From Leishmania mexicana MHOM/GT/2001/U1103 (lineage: Eukaryota; Euglenozoa; Kinetoplastea; Trypanosomatida; Trypanosomatidae): DNA of 64,000 bases. The stretch spans positions 680,489 through 744,488 of the forward strand of contig NC_018329.1 of assembly GCF_000234665.1 (NCBI RefSeq), given 5' to 3'. Made by a program: the position numbers and the translations under genes. Every line of letters begins with the position of its first letter. Position 1 is the first letter of the stretch. Positions 8,660 to 17,780 of the stretch are shown here, piece after piece. The notes beneath the pieces were generated by a model. It was not told where the DNA came from. It made no database searches and was given only the letters and a program-made list of their open reading frames with translations.

Positions 8660-11266
8660 TTACTTTCTCTCCGCGGCGCTGATGCCACTACTACTGCCGC
8701 TGCCGCTGCTGGAGCTGGCACCACCGCTTGCACTGCTGCTAGCTTGGCCAGTGTTGGACGATGACCCTGCAGAGGCACCACCACCGCCGCTGCCGCTCCC
8801 AGACGAGGAGGAAGACGTGGCACGTGAAGAGCGCTTCTTGAGGATCCGCTCCGCTTCGCGGTCCGCCTTCTCCTTCATCCAGACTTGCTTTTTCTCCCGC
8901 AGCAACCGCTTCATCGTCTTGGCCTCGACGGTGCGCGGCATTGCCGGCATAGGAAAGATGACACTACGGCAATTCTCAGTGCCGCAGCTGCACACAAAGT
9001 GCGGCATCGACTCATCGCGCAGGGTGGCGTAGTCGACCGTGAGCTCCTCACCAACGTTGATCGGCCGCTTAGCGGCGAAGAGCAAGGTGCGGCCGTGCAC
9101 AAAACCCATGTTCGGCTCACATGAGTGGCGCAGCGCCACCGCTTGGTGAATACCATCGCCGCGGCAGATGACACAGCCGACTGTGGGCTCCTCCTCGCCC
9201 AGCTTGTAGAGCGACTTGGCCACCACCGGGATCGGGTGCACAGCGTCGCCAAAGAGGCACTTGCCAGCCGCGACTGTTTTACTGGCACGCGTGGAGAACT
9301 GCCCGTTTCGGTCGTGGCTGATGAAGTACCAGGGCTTGCGTGCCGCCTGGTCTCGCAGCGCCCGCGCCACGGCGTTGGCGACAAAGCGCTCGTGGTTCCA
9401 ATGTGGGTCGCCCTCGACCATAACGTCTGCGAAGTCGCCACCGTCCTTCGGGGCGTACCACATACCGCAGTTCGGGTTGATCTCCAGAAAGTACGGCTCC
9501 CCAGTCAGCTCGTCGATGCGGAAGTCGACGCGACCGTAGCCGACGCCGTTCATGATGTACTTGAACGCGTTTCGGGCCATCTCCGTGATGGCGGTGTACG
9601 CCGGGTCCGACGAGGCGAGGAAGCCGTACGCCTGATCGCCACACTCCATCGTCCACTTCTTCTCAAAGTACGCAAAGTCGTCGTTGTTCTGCAGGAAGTT
9701 GAACATGAGCGGCTTGAACACCTTCACGCCGAACGGGCTGCCAGGGTCTGCACAGGCCAGTACGGTGCCCTCGCGGCCCCGAATGAACTCCTCCACCAGC
9801 GCGTGGTTGTACTCCTTGATGAAGCCGCGCACCTTCGTCCTCAGCTGATCCAGTGTGTCGCACCGGTTATCTTTTTGAATGCCGACGGAGGCGTAGCCGG
9901 AGAGGTGTTTCACGATCACTGGGAACTTCAGGTGCCGGCACTTCTTGGCGAGGCTCTCGTCGTTGCTGAGCAGCACAAAATTGGGCACCTTGACGCCGCT
10001 CGACCCGACCATCAGCTTCATGTCGATTTTACTTGGCTCGAAGCCGCGCGAGTCCGTGCCGGTGAAGGCGGCGTTCTGCTCCTCCAGCGCCTCTACTACG
10101 TCTACGCCGGCGCGCTTCTCATCACGGCCGCCGTCGCACAGGTTGAAGAAGACGTCGTACTTTTTGGAGGTCACCAGCTTACGCACGGCGCGGTACGAGT
10201 CAATTTTCTTCATGGACACATCGGCGAAGGAGTACTTGTGCCGGTCCTTCTTCATGTAGTGCTGCGGTGTGCACCAGTAGTTGTCCACGCCGGCCGTTGC
10301 CGAGTCGGTGCCGTCGTAGCTGCTGCTGAGCACGCAAATGCGGATGCGCTTGCGCTTCTTTGCCTTGGCGCGTACAGCGGCGGTGGCGGACGGGGCAGAG
10401 GCGTCCGAGCGGCTGTGGGAGGCGGCGTGTGCGACCGTGACCGCCTTCTTCGCGGTTGCGCCGATGCCGCTGAGGGAACCGGTTGAGGCCCTTTTGCACG
10501 TGGAAGGGGGCTTCGACCTCCTCGCCGCTGCACTGCTGCCCGGCGTTGGCGGCGAGTCTGACGGGGGCGGGGGGACTCGGCTGCTCTTCTTCTTGCGTCG
10601 ACGGGCGGCGGTGCGCGACTGGGCAGAAGCTGCGGTCAGCGACGGCGACGCCACGATACCACCACCGCTGCCACTACCACTGCTACCCGCCCCGCTCCCC
10701 GGGCTCGCTGAGGCACCACCCGACGCTGCGCTGGCCCACGCTGTCACCAACGAGCCACCAGAGACGGAGGAGGAGGCTGGCGCGGACGCGGCCTTTGCCT
10801 TCGGTCCTGCGCGCTTGCTCTTCAGTACACGGCGGCTTGCCTTGACCTTTTTGATCCGCTTGGCCTCCTGCTGCTGCTTGGCCGCCCCGCTGCCGCGGGG
10901 TCCGCTACCGCCGCCGTAGCCGTTGATGCTGCTGCCACTGCCAGCGCCACTGCTGGCAGAGGAGGAGCCGCTGCTGCCTACCGCTCCACTCTTGCCGTCG
11001 CTGAAGCGGTGGTCATGCCCATGGGAGGCCCCGCTGCTCCCTGACGCAGCAGTGCTCGCGTAGAGGCGTTGGTGGTATACCAAAGCGGTTCCGGCGCCGA
11101 GCGCGGTGCGCGGCGCAGTCCTCGCCCAGTGGCCCAGCAGCTGCACGCGGCACGTCGATAGCGGCGCTGTTAGGGCGAGGATGGCCGCTGGGTTAGGGGA
11201 GTAGTGTGAGCATCGCAACGCACCGGCTGCCCATCGCGCCACGCCCGTGCCGCCGCGCGGGATCAT
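8660..11266 (-). CDS. ATP-grasp (D-Ala-D-Ala ligase-like) / SET domain fusion protein
   Basis: About 868 residues from the Met at 11266 (or 886 from 11320). The N-terminal 60 residues are Arg/Ala/Ser-rich with almost no acidic residues when the 11266 start is used, fitting a mitochondrial presequence. Residues 60-300 are Ser/Gly/Ala low complexity. Residues about 305-605 form an ATP-grasp domain: DVVEALEEQNAAFTGTDS, FPVIVKHLSGYASVGIQKD, VEEFIRGREG and the metal-binding strand GYGRVDFRIDELTGEPYF then LEINPNCGM. Residues about 640-770 form a SET-like domain: FSTRASKTVAAGKCLF, RHSCEPN (usual NHxxxPN with Asn replaced by Arg), GEELTVDY, and a post-SET-like CSCGTENCR. ATP-grasp enzymes ligate a carboxylate to an amine or thiol; SET domains methylate lysine. 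Substrates are unknown. The C-terminus is Ser/Gly-rich. Confidence 0.82.
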   Translation of the reverse strand: MIPRGGTGVARWAAGALRCSHYSPNPAAILALTAPLSTCRVQLLGHWARTAPRTALGAGTALVYHQRLYASTAASGSSGASHGHDHRFSDGKSGAVGSSGSSSASSGAGSGSSINGYGGGSGPRGSGAAKQQQEAKRIKKVKASRRVLKSKRAGPKAKAASAPASSSVSGGSLVTAWASAASGGASASPGSGAGSSGSGSGGGIVASPSLTAASAQSRTAARRRKKKSSRVPPPPSDSPPTPGSSAAARRSKPPSTCKRASTGSLSGIGATAKKAVTVAHAASHSRSDASAPSATAAVRAKAKKRKRIRICVLSSSYDGTDSATAGVDNYWCTPQHYMKKDRHKYSFADVSMKKIDSYRAVRKLVTSKKYDVFFNLCDGGRDEKRAGVDVVEALEEQNAAFTGTDSRGFEPSKIDMKLMVGSSGVKVPNFVLLSNDESLAKKCRHLKFPVIVKHLSGYASVGIQKDNRCDTLDQLRTKVRGFIKEYNHALVEEFIRGREGTVLACADPGSPFGVKVFKPLMFNFLQNNDDFAYFEKKWTMECGDQAYGFLASSDPAYTAITEMARNAFKYIMNGVGYGRVDFRIDELTGEPYFLEINPNCGMWYAPKDGGDFADVMVEGDPHWNHERFVANAVARALRDQAARKPWYFISHDRNGQFSTRASKTVAAGKCLFGDAVHPIPVVAKSLYKLGEEEPTVGCVICRGDGIHQAVALRHSCEPNMGFVHGRTLLFAAKRPINVGEELTVDYATLRDESMPHFVCSCGTENCRSVIFPMPAMPRTVEAKTMKRLLREKKQVWMKEKADREAERILKKRSSRATSSSSSGSGSGGGGASAGSSSNTGQASSSASGGASSSSGSGSSSGISAAERK

Positions 11267-12319
11267 AAAGGCGAAAGACAAAGAGGACGGACACTTTTCG
11301 GCAATCGCGCAGGTGTCCAAAGATCCGCGTTCACGTGCGTGCGTGCCTCCCTCTCTCTCGCGCGCGACGGGGCACGTTACTTTAAATATGGGGCTTCTGC
11401 GCTTTCTATGGCGGGTGAGTGTCTATGCTGTATGGATGGGTGTGCAAAGGCGTACACGTACGTGTGTCGCGCGCGTATGTGCGTGCACACACGTCTGGCA
11501 CTGTGCGTGCGAGTGATCGAGCCTGTGGACGTTGTGTGTACGTGTGTGCTTGTGCCAGGGTGGAGGGGGTTGAGTTGGCGTGCGGGCGGGCATCACCCGA
11601 TCCATGCACGAGGATGAGTGAGTGAAGGAGGACATTGCAAGCAAGGAACAGAAGGAGCATGAGGTGAAGGCGCCATTGATCAGCAGCGTACTGCCCTCCC
11701 CCGTGAGAGACTCGGGGGGAGGGGGGGGGGAAGGGAAGGGGAGCGGCGCAGGCCGGCATCGACGTCCCGAAATTCTGTTGTGCTCGCAAGCGCAGATGAA
11801 ACGAATGAGCGCACATCTGCAGCGTCCGGGAGGGGGAGGGGAGGAGGTAGATGGAGACGAGGATGGGTGAAGTGCGTCACTGTGCTTGTGTGTGCGTGTC
11901 GTTGTAGGTGTGTGTTTGTGTGTGTGTGGGGGGGGGTCGATGCTCACTTCGTCAGCCCACGGCGAGGGACACCCACACACCACAGAACGCACAACGACGC
12001 GGGGACACAGCGAGCGACATTGGGAAAAGAAAAACAAAAAATTCAAAGAATAGTTTAGCGCACATGTTGTGTGTGTGTGTGTGTGTGCCTGTCTGCGTAT
12101 GGTGCACTCACGAATACATCAATGGGAAGTGGGGGGAGGAGGTTGATGAAAAGCAGTGTGAACGCTTTCCCCCTATGGAATCGCTGCAATGTGATGAGAG
12201 CTGTCAACGCTGCGAAGGGAGAAGGGGAGGTCGCCTCCCCCATCCACGCCCCTTCCCAGTCGCCGCACTCCTCCACCACAACGCCCGATCACTGCACTCA
12301 TGTCGAGTCTCTCACCCTG
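11267..12319. other. Intergenic spacer with GT repeat
   Basis: Spacer between the ATP-grasp/SET gene and the CHAP-like gene. A purine-rich, G-rich block at 11710-11744 reads as a polypyrimidine tract on the minus strand. A GT run of about 22 bp lies at 12066-12087. Open frames here are composition artefacts. Confidence 0.5.
12066..12087. repeat. (GT)n microsatellite
   Basis: Dinucleotide run of about 11 units in the 3' flank of the CHAP-like gene. Confidence 0.85.
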
Positions 12320-13222
12320 TTAGAGGTCACCGTCGTTATCCATGTCGAGCGCCTCTTGGTACGGGTCAGGCGCCGTACGCAGGGGCATCGCCTTCCCCAC
12401 GCGCACGACACCGATGATATCAAGCCCGTCGGGGTCGACATAGGAGCCCTCGTGCGCCTTCTCTGATACGGTGCGCCATTTGAACTGCAACACGCGACTG
12501 TAGTTGTGCCCGCCCCACGGCTGGTTCTTCCAGTTTTGCTCTGCCACGTAGACATGGCGGGGATGCAGGCGCATCTTCTTCAGCTCCTTCAGCTTCTCTG
12601 GGCCGCCGGCCGCTTCGACGTCGTCCTCGACCTTTACCACCACCGCAATGTGTCCCGCTGGAATGGTATTCTTGTCCATGCGGTAGACGATCACGTCCGC
12701 CCTCCGCGGCGCGTTGAACTTGCGCTCCTCCACGTCTGTCACCTCCTCGTAGTTGGTGATGTACTCCGCAGACCAGGTCTGCTCCGGTCTTGCGGGGTTA
12801 AAGTAGTCCACCGTCTTCCACAGCTGATTCGTGTTTTCGACGAGGCGCGGCATGACGCCGCGGTTCCACACGAGCCACCGCATGCCGTAGTCGAACGAGG
12901 TGTAGCGGTAGGCAGTCATGATAATGCGTGTCTCGGATGGGTCGCCGCGGCGGCCGTTGTCCATTGGGTCCATGAGGTTCACGTAGTTGATGTAGGTTGA
13001 GGAAAACTTTATATCGCAGTTGCTGTACGCCGGAACGTCGTCGGCGACACCGAGGAGCTGCCCGAACGGCGTTGCGCAATTTGTCAGCGGATCGTAGCCC
13101 GTGTACTTGCGTTGCACCATGTTCATGTGCTTCTCGTAGTCGTACACGGAGTAGTAGTAGAGGGCACCGAGGCACAGCAGCGTCGTGCACGCACAGAGCA
13201 GTGCGACGCGGAGAAGGTTCAT
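12320..13222 (-). CDS. Signal-anchored CHAP/glutathionylspermidine amidase-like protein, nucleophile Cys apparently Ser
   Basis: Predicted 300 residues. Residues 5-26 form one hydrophobic segment right after a short N-terminus with one Arg, fitting an uncleaved type II signal anchor. The remainder resembles the amidase (CHAP) half of glutathionylspermidine/trypanothione synthetase. TSFDYGMRWL at residues 108-117 aligns with the family's QCVEFARRWL, PRRADVIVYRMD with the 'GDLL.Y' strand, GHIAVVVKV carries the expected catalytic His191, and YVAEQNW (Glu228) is the following conserved block. Aligned this way, the catalytic Cys is Ser109. The C-terminal synthetase half of those enzymes is absent. 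It may be an inactive pseudoenzyme, a Ser-based hydrolase or a binding protein on an endomembrane or the cell surface. The start is fixed by the anchor. Confidence 0.68.
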   Translation of the reverse strand: MNLLRVALLCACTTLLCLGALYYYSVYDYEKHMNMVQRKYTGYDPLTNCATPFGQLLGVADDVPAYSNCDIKFSSTYINYVNLMDPMDNGRRGDPSETRIIMTAYRYTSFDYGMRWLVWNRGVMPRLVENTNQLWKTVDYFNPARPEQTWSAEYITNYEEVTDVEERKFNAPRRADVIVYRMDKNTIPAGHIAVVVKVEDDVEAAGGPEKLKELKKMRLHPRHVYVAEQNWKNQPWGGHNYSRVLQFKWRTVSEKAHEGSYVDPDGLDIIGVVRVGKAMPLRTAPDPYQEALDMDNDGDL

Positions 13223-13979
13223 GATGAGTGTGCGCCTATGTATAAGGGTAGGCGCTTGTGTGAAGAGGTGAACCTTTGATAGAAGCGTGGTGGCTGCTGA
13301 GGTGTGTGTGGGTGTGCGGTCTTCATCTATGCATGTAGGGGTGAGTTGCGGTGAGCGAGGAGGGACATGTGTGCGCGTGTGCGTGCGTTCGACTGCAGCG
13401 AGGATTAACAGGTCGAGAGAAAGTGTGTGTGTGATGGAATATGGCGAGCAGCGGGCGAAGCGTGCAGTGCTTGTCGCCGAATGACGGCCACAGCGGCCCC
13501 GCCGTCTTGTGCACCCGCTCATATGCACATATATATGCATGTATATATATATATATATATACAGGCATACGAACGAGGGAGTGCGGATCCTTCTTCCATG
13601 GAGCTCCGCCCTCCCTCCCCATCACAGCCTTCGGAAGGACCGCCCTGATGCGAACGCACGAGAGTGGCTGATGAAGGAATAGGGGGTGCACCGAGCAGCG
13701 GCCAAGGACTGCCATCCAGGCAACTAGGCAGACACCACCAGCAGCTACACACCGTACAACGCCCTTCACCTTCTTGCCCGTCCGTCCCAAACTACCGTCT
13801 CTTCACTGTTCGGCTTTGCCACAAGTGGGAAAGCTCCTTGCATGCCTCTCGTGAAGCGCGCACAGCGACGCAGACTCGTCCCCGCCTCCTCCCATGTTTG
13901 TGTGCCTGCGCTCTTCGGTAGCTGCCAGAGGCGCCCTCTTCCGCCATCTCATCTCGGCACCCGATCTCACCGCCAGACG
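13223..13979. other. Intergenic spacer with TA repeat
   Basis: Spacer between the CHAP-like gene and the WDR59-like gene, with a TA run at 13542-13561. No gene seen. Confidence 0.5.
13542..13561. repeat. (TA)n repeat
   Basis: Perfect TA dinucleotide run preceded by shorter ATAT blocks from about 13520. Confidence 0.85.
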
Positions 13980-16900
13980 CTAGTAGACACATCTGCAGTC
14001 GCAGCCCTTCGGGCAACACCGTACGGTGGGGTCGTTCCACCAGCTGCTGATATGCTCCACGTGCCCGCCGTGCCCGCAGCGAGCGCACTGCACAACGAGG
14101 CAGCCTTCTTCCCGCAACGTCCTCAGCGTTGCACGCGTCGCTTCCGGACCACTTTTAGAACTTGCCGCGCCGTCGACAGGGCGACCGTCATCTCCGTCCT
14201 TTTTCCGCCGCAGCGTGTCTGCATCCCTCCCCACCGAGGCGGCGGCGTGCGAGCGGTGTCGCATCTCCGTCAGCGGCGCTGCCGCCGCCGCAGCGCTGCC
14301 GCTTCCACTGACGTCTGCGTGGGTGACAGTGTTGCGGAGCAGCGACAGGCCGCACACGGCGCAGACGCTGATCGGGGCATGCACGCGACGGCACATCTCC
14401 GCCGAGGACGCCAGGAGCGGCGCTAACGGGATGAGGCCAGCTGGCGCACAGGCAGCCATACATTTCGAAGGGTCGCTATGGCTAAGACAGGTATGCGCCG
14501 TGGTGGCAATCCGGTCGGCTGCGGCGCTAGTGCGGTGGTGTCCGCCGGCCACACCCCTCTGCAAGAGTGGCAGCAGGCGCTGGAGCGAAAACCGCACGAG
14601 CCGAACCTCGCACAGCAACGTGTGCTCCTGCGCGACAGCCAGAACTCGCTCGGTGAAGCTAACCACCTCGATCAGCTCAGCCAAGTGCCGGCGACGCAAC
14701 TGCGATGGCGGATTACCTCCCACCGCCGGCTGGTCGCTGTCTGCGGGCAGGATACTGACGGGGACGCGACCACGACTGCTTCGTCCACCGCCGCCGGGCT
14801 CCGCCTGTCGCCCAATGTCAATCTGCTGCAGCACGCCCGGGAGCAGCAGCGAGCACACCGCCAACCCGGCCCAAAACGGAAGCCGCCTATCTCGCAGTAC
14901 GCGCACCGTCTCCATCAACGTAGGCCAGACCACCACACTCACGTACAACACCCCCATGGACGGCGTGCCGACGTTCTTGGCGAGTCGTCGGAGGACCTGC
15001 AGGAGGTTGCTCACATCTGGAAGCCGCAGCGCCTTTGCCAGTTTCGCATTCGCGTGCAGCGTCGCGTCAGCTGTCCTGCCGCTGAACAAGCGCACGCTGT
15101 CCCACCCGCACTTGTACACGGTGCCCAGCACGTGGGCAGGGAGCATATAGCTGGGTAGTGCCTTGCCCAGTTCGAACTGCGACGTGCAGCTCACCACCGT
15201 GCCAGCGTGCATCTTTTCAGTCCCATCGGCATCCTGAGGCCCCTCGTAGATGTGTCGTAGGCACAACGGCAAACGACGAAACGGAGGCCGCGGTGTCGTC
15301 GCGCCGGGCCCACCCCCATTGCTGTCGGCGGTAGTGCCACTCACCCCATTGCGCGCGCGACGCGCCGGCATTGGCGCGCCCAAAACCGCCACGTCACCCT
15401 GTGGCAGAAGCACCGCCATGAAGCTCTTGGCAGGGCGACGACGAAAGGGGTAGAGAACTGAGACTCCGGCGCCTGCACCACTTGCCACAACACCGCTGCT
15501 CACACCACCACCAGTCGCAGCCGCCGCCCCTGGCGCCGGCGCGGGGACTGACGCAGTCGAGGATGTCGTTCCACCATACAGAGCACCGCTCCCAGCAGCG
15601 GTAGACGCGCTAGTCGATGCTGCCATTGATTGCGCGGAAGAGCTGCTCGCTGCCACGTTGGCGCCCACCATCTTGTTCGACGCTGCCGCAGCGGCTGCGG
15701 CCGACCCCGACAGAGAACCACCAGCCACAGAGGCTGTGGCACCAACGGCGGTCGCTGCCGCCGCCGCGACAGCAGCGCCACCGCCGCCACTCAGGTGCAT
15801 ACTCGTCATGACTTGCGGCACGCGGGCGCCGCCACCGCCGTAGGCCATCGCAATCCGAGAGGGGAGGATAAGGTGGTGCACGTCGAGCTCCACGGCACTC
15901 CAGTAGCGCAGCAGCATTGCAAAGTCAAGCAGAAAAGGATATGTCTTGTTGATGCCGCCGCCGTACTGGTGCTCCTGGCCGCCCCACACATTCGCCGTCG
16001 CATTGCTCGCCATCATCGTCACCAGCGAAGGGGAGGACGGGATGAACGAATCGCCCGTTCCGGTGCGCGCCTCGGAAATCCATCGTAAGAGACGGCGCCC
16101 CACATCCGACACGACGAACGCGGTGAGCGTTGGCGTTGCCGTGTCGGTCACCCTCGATGCGGTGCCGTCCGCTCTGTCCTCCGCCCCGCTGCGGGCATAC
16201 CACGCGGAGAAGTTGGTGCGGCTACTGGATATGCTTCCGTGCAGATGATGAGGCTGGGACCTGCCACTGCTGCTTCCGCCGGTTGTGTTGCCGCGGTGAT
16301 GACCCGCCGTGACGGCCCAGGAGGAGGTCGAGTGGTCGCCGACACCGCCGAACGAGACTTCCTCGAACAACTGCCACTGACATGGCTCGCTTGGATAGCG
16401 AGCCGGGAAGACAACTTCGAGAGCCGCGGTGGCGATGAGGAGCGGCACACCTGCAGCGTCCGAGGGCGAGGTGGCGCCCATACCGGCGTTGCTGGGGGCC
16501 GCGGAGTTGGCCACGTGGGCGCCCGAGAAGGCACCGGGGCCACTCGTCAGTTTGCCGCGACTACTGTGTGCGGTAGGACCGCTCTGGCCGCTAACTCCAC
16601 CCACGCCGAGACGCCCTTCTGCACTCGCATGATTGACGTGACTGCTCGTATCAGGCGACGTCATGGCTGTGGTGCCAGTACGAGCCGCTGCGCCGACGCC
16701 TGCGCCTGGGCCGCGATGGCGGGCGCGCTGCGAGAGCCACTCCAGGGGCCGAGATAGCTCCATCAGCACCGCACAGGTGCCTTGACGCGGTCGCTGCACC
16801 GGGTTTGAAAGGACTGCGTAGGCATGCACACCACGGGTAAGCGTTCCCTGACTGCTGTGCAAGTCGCCCGACAACGGTGGGTAGTGGCGGAGCGGCCCCA

Positions 16901-17021
16901 TGAAGTCCCCACTTTCGTCTGAATCCCCTTCACTAGCGCACAGGTCAACATGAAAGTGCGCCAGCTGACGCGCAATGGCCAAGTCGCGCTCGACGGCGGA
17001 CAGGAGAGCCTGTGAGAGCAT
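13980..17021 (-). CDS. WDR59/Mtc5-like protein (RWD plus C-terminal zinc domain), no WD40 propeller
   Basis: Predicted 1013 residues. The N-terminal part looks like an RWD domain split by a Ser/Gly/Ala insert: the strand CAVLMELSRPLEW, then ALEVVFPARYPSEPCQWQLF. The C-terminus is the strongest signal: CAVCGLSLL, a long insert, then CARCGHGGHVEHISSWW and CCPKGCDCRC near the stop. That is the CxxCGHGGHxxHxxxW...CPxGCxCxC zinc domain of WDR59/Mtc5 and its GATOR2/SEACAT partners. GATOR2 acts upstream of TORC1 at the lysosome or vacuole. In the human protein a seven-bladed propeller precedes the RWD; here the ORF starts at the RWD and no WD repeats are found upstream. Large Ala/Gly/Ser tracts fill residues 380-620. 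The middle (residues 640-800) is helical and plausibly the alpha-solenoid region. Complex membership is inferred. Confidence 0.6.
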   Translation of the reverse strand: MLSQALLSAVERDLAIARQLAHFHVDLCASEGDSDESGDFMGPLRHYPPLSGDLHSSQGTLTRGVHAYAVLSNPVQRPRQGTCAVLMELSRPLEWLSQRARHRGPGAGVGAAARTGTTAMTSPDTSSHVNHASAEGRLGVGGVSGQSGPTAHSSRGKLTSGPGAFSGAHVANSAAPSNAGMGATSPSDAAGVPLLIATAALEVVFPARYPSEPCQWQLFEEVSFGGVGDHSTSSWAVTAGHHRGNTTGGSSSGRSQPHHLHGSISSSRTNFSAWYARSGAEDRADGTASRVTDTATPTLTAFVVSDVGRRLLRWISEARTGTGDSFIPSSPSLVTMMASNATANVWGGQEHQYGGGINKTYPFLLDFAMLLRYWSAVELDVHHLILPSRIAMAYGGGGARVPQVMTSMHLSGGGGAAVAAAAATAVGATASVAGGSLSGSAAAAAAASNKMVGANVAASSSSAQSMAASTSASTAAGSGALYGGTTSSTASVPAPAPGAAAATGGGVSSGVVASGAGAGVSVLYPFRRRPAKSFMAVLLPQGDVAVLGAPMPARRARNGVSGTTADSNGGGPGATTPRPPFRRLPLCLRHIYEGPQDADGTEKMHAGTVVSCTSQFELGKALPSYMLPAHVLGTVYKCGWDSVRLFSGRTADATLHANAKLAKALRLPDVSNLLQVLRRLAKNVGTPSMGVLYVSVVVWPTLMETVRVLRDRRLPFWAGLAVCSLLLPGVLQQIDIGRQAEPGGGGRSSRGRVPVSILPADSDQPAVGGNPPSQLRRRHLAELIEVVSFTERVLAVAQEHTLLCEVRLVRFSLQRLLPLLQRGVAGGHHRTSAAADRIATTAHTCLSHSDPSKCMAACAPAGLIPLAPLLASSAEMCRRVHAPISVCAVCGLSLLRNTVTHADVSGSGSAAAAAAPLTEMRHRSHAAASVGRDADTLRRKKDGDDGRPVDGAASSKSGPEATRATLRTLREEGCLVVQCARCGHGGHVEHISSWWNDPTVRCCPKGCDCRCVY

Positions 17022-17402
17022 CGCGCCTGCCAAAGGAGAATCTCTGAGGTGAAGAAGAGGGGAAGGGTCGTGGGCTGTTCGGCGCTCCGCGTGCCGGACG
17101 CGATGAACGGTAGAATGATGGAGAGTTATCGAAACCTGTGCAGACGTATATATATATATATATAGATGCAGATATAGTGTGTTGGGGGGAGGGGACGGCG
17201 GCGGCAGCGGCTGTGCAGCTAGGGAGCAGCTAAATACGTAGAACACAAGAGGAGGCAAGCACGACAGGTGTGGGTGGCCCCACTGGCAGACGGCCTCTCA
17301 GGTGTGTGCACGTAGGTGTATGTGTATGTGTGCGTGGGATGTTTAGCTAGGGAGTTCCGAAAAGCCCACCAAGGCGAGCGAGGCGTGAGTAGGGGAAGAA
17401 CG
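17022..17402. other. Short spacer
   Basis: Spacer between the WDR59-like gene and the small membrane ORF, with a TA run at 17148-17164. The minus strand is C/T-rich at 17040-17067 and 17180-17200. Confidence 0.5.
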
Positions 17403-17642
17403 TCAAGCACTCGTCGCTTCGGTGGTCCCCTCTGCCCTGTATCTCTTCGTCACGCCCGCGCGGACCGGTGCGTCAGCAGGCTTCTTACCCCCTGCTTCTA
17501 ACCATCCACTGAGCGCAGACTGGGTCGTGGCCAGCTCCGATGTTTGTGTAGCAGACGCGCGCACATAAGTGAGCCGCACAGCGAGCAGCAGGAGGGAGAG
17601 GGACACGGAGGCCAACATGAAGAGGGACAGCATGGATCGCAT
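17403..17642 (-). CDS. Small single-pass membrane protein, hypothetical
   Basis: 79 residues from MRSMLSLFML, or 125 residues if the upstream in-frame Met at 17780 is used. Residues 3-24 (MLSLFMLASVSLSLLLLAV) form a clear transmembrane helix, followed by a polar Thr/Ala/Lys tail of about 50 residues. With the longer start there is a second hydrophobic stretch (ATFVFLFSFAW) at the N-terminus. No family recognised. It sits between two conserved genes with typical kinetoplastid spacing and avoids the dinucleotide-repeat composition of spurious frames nearby. It could still be a chance frame in a 1.6-kb gap. Confidence 0.38.
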   Translation of the reverse strand: MRSMLSLFMLASVSLSLLLLAVRLTYVRASATQTSELATTQSALSGWLEAGGKKPADAPVRAGVTKRYRAEGTTEATSA

Positions 17643-17780
17643 GCGTACGTAGGGCCGTCCGATACCGTCGCGGAGGCGGCGACGGGGAGACTGCGCATGC
17701 GCATCGACCCAACAGGCACTGCTGCAGAGAGGATACCACCTACACCAAGCGAAAGAAAAAAGGAAAACAAACGTTGCCAT

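Noticed and set aside
8016..9032. Open frame of 338 codons on the plus strand
   Set aside because: Partly in a repeat-rich spacer and partly antisense to the SET end of the fusion gene; Ser/Leu/Cys-biased with no domain.
9125..10486. Open frame of 453 codons on the plus strand
   Set aside because: It is antisense to the ATP-grasp/SET gene and its composition is the Val/His/Leu/Arg pattern expected from reading GC-rich coding DNA backwards. No motif is seen.
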